From Methanoregulaceae archaeon (GTDB lineage: Archaea > Halobacteriota > Methanomicrobia > Methanomicrobiales > Methanospirillaceae), in contig DUGL01000223.1 in assembly GCA_013331415.1 (NCBI GenBank), forward strand, positions 1-8,087: a DNA stretch of 8,087 nucleotides, read 5' to 3'. Below, piece after piece: positions 6,630-8,087 of this stretch. A program made the position numbers and the translations under genes. Position 1 is the stretch's first letter. Each line of letters begins with the position of its first letter. A model generated the notes under the pieces. The model made no database searches and was not told the DNA's origin. It saw nothing but the letters and a program-made list of their open reading frames with translations.

Positions 6630-6664
6630 AAAAAATCCGTCAGAGGAAAAAAATTCCAGAAAAA
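6630..6664 (-). terminator. T-rich archaeal terminator after the small minus-strand gene
   Basis: On the minus strand, the bases just after the small gene's stop contain three T-runs of 5, 7 and 6 bases (plus-strand A-runs at 6660-6664, 6647-6653 and 6630-6635). Multiple oligo-T tracts are the usual archaeal intrinsic termination signal. A perfect 7-bp inverted repeat (CGGGGAT/ATCCCCG, 6684-6699) in the last codons of that gene, and a 5-bp stem (6624-6628 with 6637-6641) around the last T-run, could strengthen it. Confidence 0.6.
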
Positions 6665-6677
6665 CGCGGTTTGGATG

Positions 6678-6962
6678 TCAGTCCGGGGATTCATCCCCGA
6701 TGAACTTCCGGAGCTCCTGCATAAGGTACTCCTGCGCTTCCTCAAGTACCTCTTTCCTGCCCCTGAACGCCAGCAGCTCCCGCTCATCCCCAGCCATGTT
6801 CGCAAAATAGAGGCGCTCTGTTCTTCTCGTCAGTTCGAGATCGAATTTTTGTGCGATCTCCATGATCATCTTCCTTGGGACGCCCGGGGGTATCAGGAGA
6901 TCGAAGAGTTCTTCCTCGCCCTGGTTGCTCTCATCCGTAAAAGATGGGTTCTCTTCTGCCAT
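6678..6962 (-). CDS. Small conserved-looking protein downstream of methanogenesis marker 14
   Basis: The product has 94 residues and I cannot name its family. After an acidic, probably disordered N terminus (about 17 residues) comes LFDLLIPPGVPRKMIMEIAQ, then ELTRRTERLYFANMAGDERE, then FRGRKEVLEEAQEYLMQELR. This suggests a small alpha/beta domain of strand-helix-strand-strand-helix order, with a charged C-terminal helix. There is no signal peptide, membrane segment or cysteine. ATG 6962 lies 16 bases after the stop of the marker 14 gene, and AGGT in the gap is a weak binding site, so the two are probably one transcript with coupled translation. The gene is followed by oligo-T tracts, making it the last gene of the operon. 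Its position suggests a role with marker 14, but this is inference. It is more convincing as a gene than the overlapping plus-strand frames because its composition and context are coherent. Confidence 0.8.
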   Translation of the reverse strand: MAEENPSFTDESNQGEEELFDLLIPPGVPRKMIMEIAQKFDLELTRRTERLYFANMAGDERELLAFRGRKEVLEEAQEYLMQELRKFIGDESPD

Positions 6963-6978
6963 GGTACTCGTACCTATC

Positions 6979-8087
6979 CTACTTTCCTGCTTTTATCCTT
7001 CTCGCCATGATACAGGGGCCACCCCTGACTCCGCCGATCGGGTTCTTCATCTTGCCAAGCGAGTTCATGCAACGCCCCATCAGTGCGGCACCCCGTGCGA
7101 GACCATCATCGACAAAGACGAGGTGGTCGTTAGGATTTTCAAACAGGTTCCGCTCGGTGATCCCTTCAAGGATATACTCCGGTTTTCTCCCTGATATCGC
7201 CGCCCTGCCCGTGAACCCGATGGAAGAGTTCGGGAGGACCATTCCCTCTTCCCGCGTGACATCGATCAGGCGCAGCGCCATCTCCGCGCAGACCCGGTCG
7301 ATCACCTCGTTAAGGAGACTCATGCTGTGGTTCTTGTATATTTCTGCGCCGATATCGTGCAGCTGGTCGAGCGCACTCCCGTTCTCGCCAGCATCACATC
7401 CGACCAGGGCTACCCCTGATTCCTTGGCTATGTCCGCGTAGACCGGGACGCGCCCAAAGCGCCTCCTCTCAGGGGGGACAATCCTGATATCGATGAACTC
7501 ATGACACCGTTTCACATAGGATCTGACCGTGTCACTCTGCCCTTTCAGGTTAAAGTCGGAGATGACACTCCGGTCGCCGAACACATCAAGCGCCGTGCCG
7601 GTCTTTGGGTCAACGAGCCCGGTTCCTTTGATAATAGCATCGGGAATCGCCCCTGCAAGGCCGCAGAAGTTCCCTATGGTCTTTGCAAACGGGTTCGGGT
7701 CATCACGGGCGACATCGCTTGTTATCCTCCCATCAAGTGTTGTCCCGAAATCGATGGAGATGCAGGGGTTCCGGAAATCGACCGGTGTCCATTTCGCACC
7801 CTCCTTGATCCCGGCCATGGCGAGCTCCCCCTCCATCTCGTTTGCAACCATCTCAACCCCGGTACTCCCTACCGGGGGTATCACCCCGGCAACAGCCCCG
7901 ATGAAGACAACTTTGTCGGCGTACGAGAACGGCTGGAGCTTTGCCGGCTGGTTCGCCTTCGACATGGGGGGCGTCATCTTCCGGGGAGGTACCCCGGCAT
8001 TCAGGCAACCGTTCGCAAGGGCAAGCACGAATGTCCCGACCTGATCGGGAGAGTCCATCGCGGCGACAACGCCGGTACTCCGCACCA
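6979..8087 (-). CDS. Methanogenesis marker protein 14 (DUF2114 type), 3' part
   Basis: The frame is open to the right edge, so the start is outside the window. The GTG at 8085 is not a credible start, because full-length members are longer by about 100 or more N-terminal residues. About 368 residues are visible. From memory of the family, the sequence matches methanogenesis marker 14 (TIGR03285/DUF2114), found in methanogens and of unknown biochemical role. Visible motifs include VFIGAVAGVIPPVGSTGVEM, SIDFGTTLDGRITSD (a DxGTT phosphate-loop-like motif of the ASKHA ATPase fold), VGCDAGENGSALDQL, SSIGFTGRAAISGRKPEY and LARGAALMGRCMNSLG near the C terminus. The ASKHA-like motifs resemble the ATP-dependent reductive activators of corrinoid proteins (RamA-like), so an ATPase or activation role in methanogenesis is plausible but unproven. 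No signal peptide or membrane segment is visible in this part. It is followed by the 94-residue gene in an apparent operon, and its promoter is outside the window. Confidence 0.85.
   Translation of the reverse strand, partial: VRSTGVVAAMDSPDQVGTFVLALANGCLNAGVPPRKMTPPMSKANQPAKLQPFSYADKVVFIGAVAGVIPPVGSTGVEMVANEMEGELAMAGIKEGAKWTPVDFRNPCISIDFGTTLDGRITSDVARDDPNPFAKTIGNFCGLAGAIPDAIIKGTGLVDPKTGTALDVFGDRSVISDFNLKGQSDTVRSYVKRCHEFIDIRIVPPERRRFGRVPVYADIAKESGVALVGCDAGENGSALDQLHDIGAEIYKNHSMSLLNEVIDRVCAEMALRLIDVTREEGMVLPNSSIGFTGRAAISGRKPEYILEGITERNLFENPNDHLVFVDDGLARGAALMGRCMNSLGKMKNPIGGVRGGPCIMARRIKAGK

Larger units (their letters stand above)
6260..6677. other. Convergent intergenic region with hairpin and terminator elements
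   Basis: These 418 bases lie between the plus-strand HEAT gene and the minus-strand operon. The longest plausible plus frame (GTG 6295 to stop 6573, 92 codons) has no binding site and an odd, Trp-rich composition, so I do not call it. The minus-strand frames here look equally uncodon-like. Supported contents are a perfect inverted repeat at 6456-6474 and A-rich tracts at 6630-6664. No tRNA or CRISPR pattern was seen. Confidence 0.6.

Noticed and set aside
6495..7010. 171-codon plus-strand frame over the small minus-strand gene
   Set aside because: It overlaps the minus-strand gene, whose composition, operon spacing and terminator are more coherent.
1..8087. CRISPR array, tRNA or rRNA genes, insertion sequence
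   Set aside because: No regularly spaced direct repeats, cloverleaf-like sequence, rRNA core motif, transposase or terminal inverted repeats were found by reading.

Overview
This window most likely comes from a methanogenic archaeon of the Methanomicrobiales type (Methanoregula-like). The main evidence is a minus-strand gene at the right end that reads as methanogenesis marker protein 14, a family restricted to methanogens. A large secreted beta-propeller/PKD/PEGA surface protein and G+C-rich coding with GGTGA-type ribosome binding sites fit the same group. The genus is an inference.

Layout. Positions 1-441 hold no complete gene. A minus-strand frame open from 243 to the left edge reads like the C-terminal end of a broken gene, possibly an ADP-dependent sugar kinase-like protein. 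Next come two overlapping plus-strand genes: a compact calpain-family (C2) cysteine protease (442-1308) and a 980-residue membrane-anchored surface protein (1277-4219). The surface protein has a signal peptide, a seven-repeat beta-propeller, two PKD domains, an unassigned beta-rich region, a PEGA domain, a low-complexity stalk and a C-terminal membrane anchor. Two tandem paralogues follow (about 4242-5219 and 5303-6259). Each has HEAT repeats joined to a C-terminal TM2-like membrane module. The first has no usable start codon for its N-terminal repeat.

Positions 6260-6677 are a convergent intergenic region with a perfect hairpin and A-rich tracts that serve the minus strand as T-rich terminators. 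On the minus strand, the 3' part of the marker 14 gene (cut by the right edge) is followed after 16 bases by a 94-residue conserved-looking protein. These two form a probable operon.

How the genes may work together: the marker 14 pair is core methanogen biology of unknown mechanism. The left and middle block (protease, surface protein, two membrane HEAT scaffolds, next to a gene remnant) looks like an accessory module. A functional link between the protease and the membrane proteins is inferred only from gene order and from the overlap of the first two genes.
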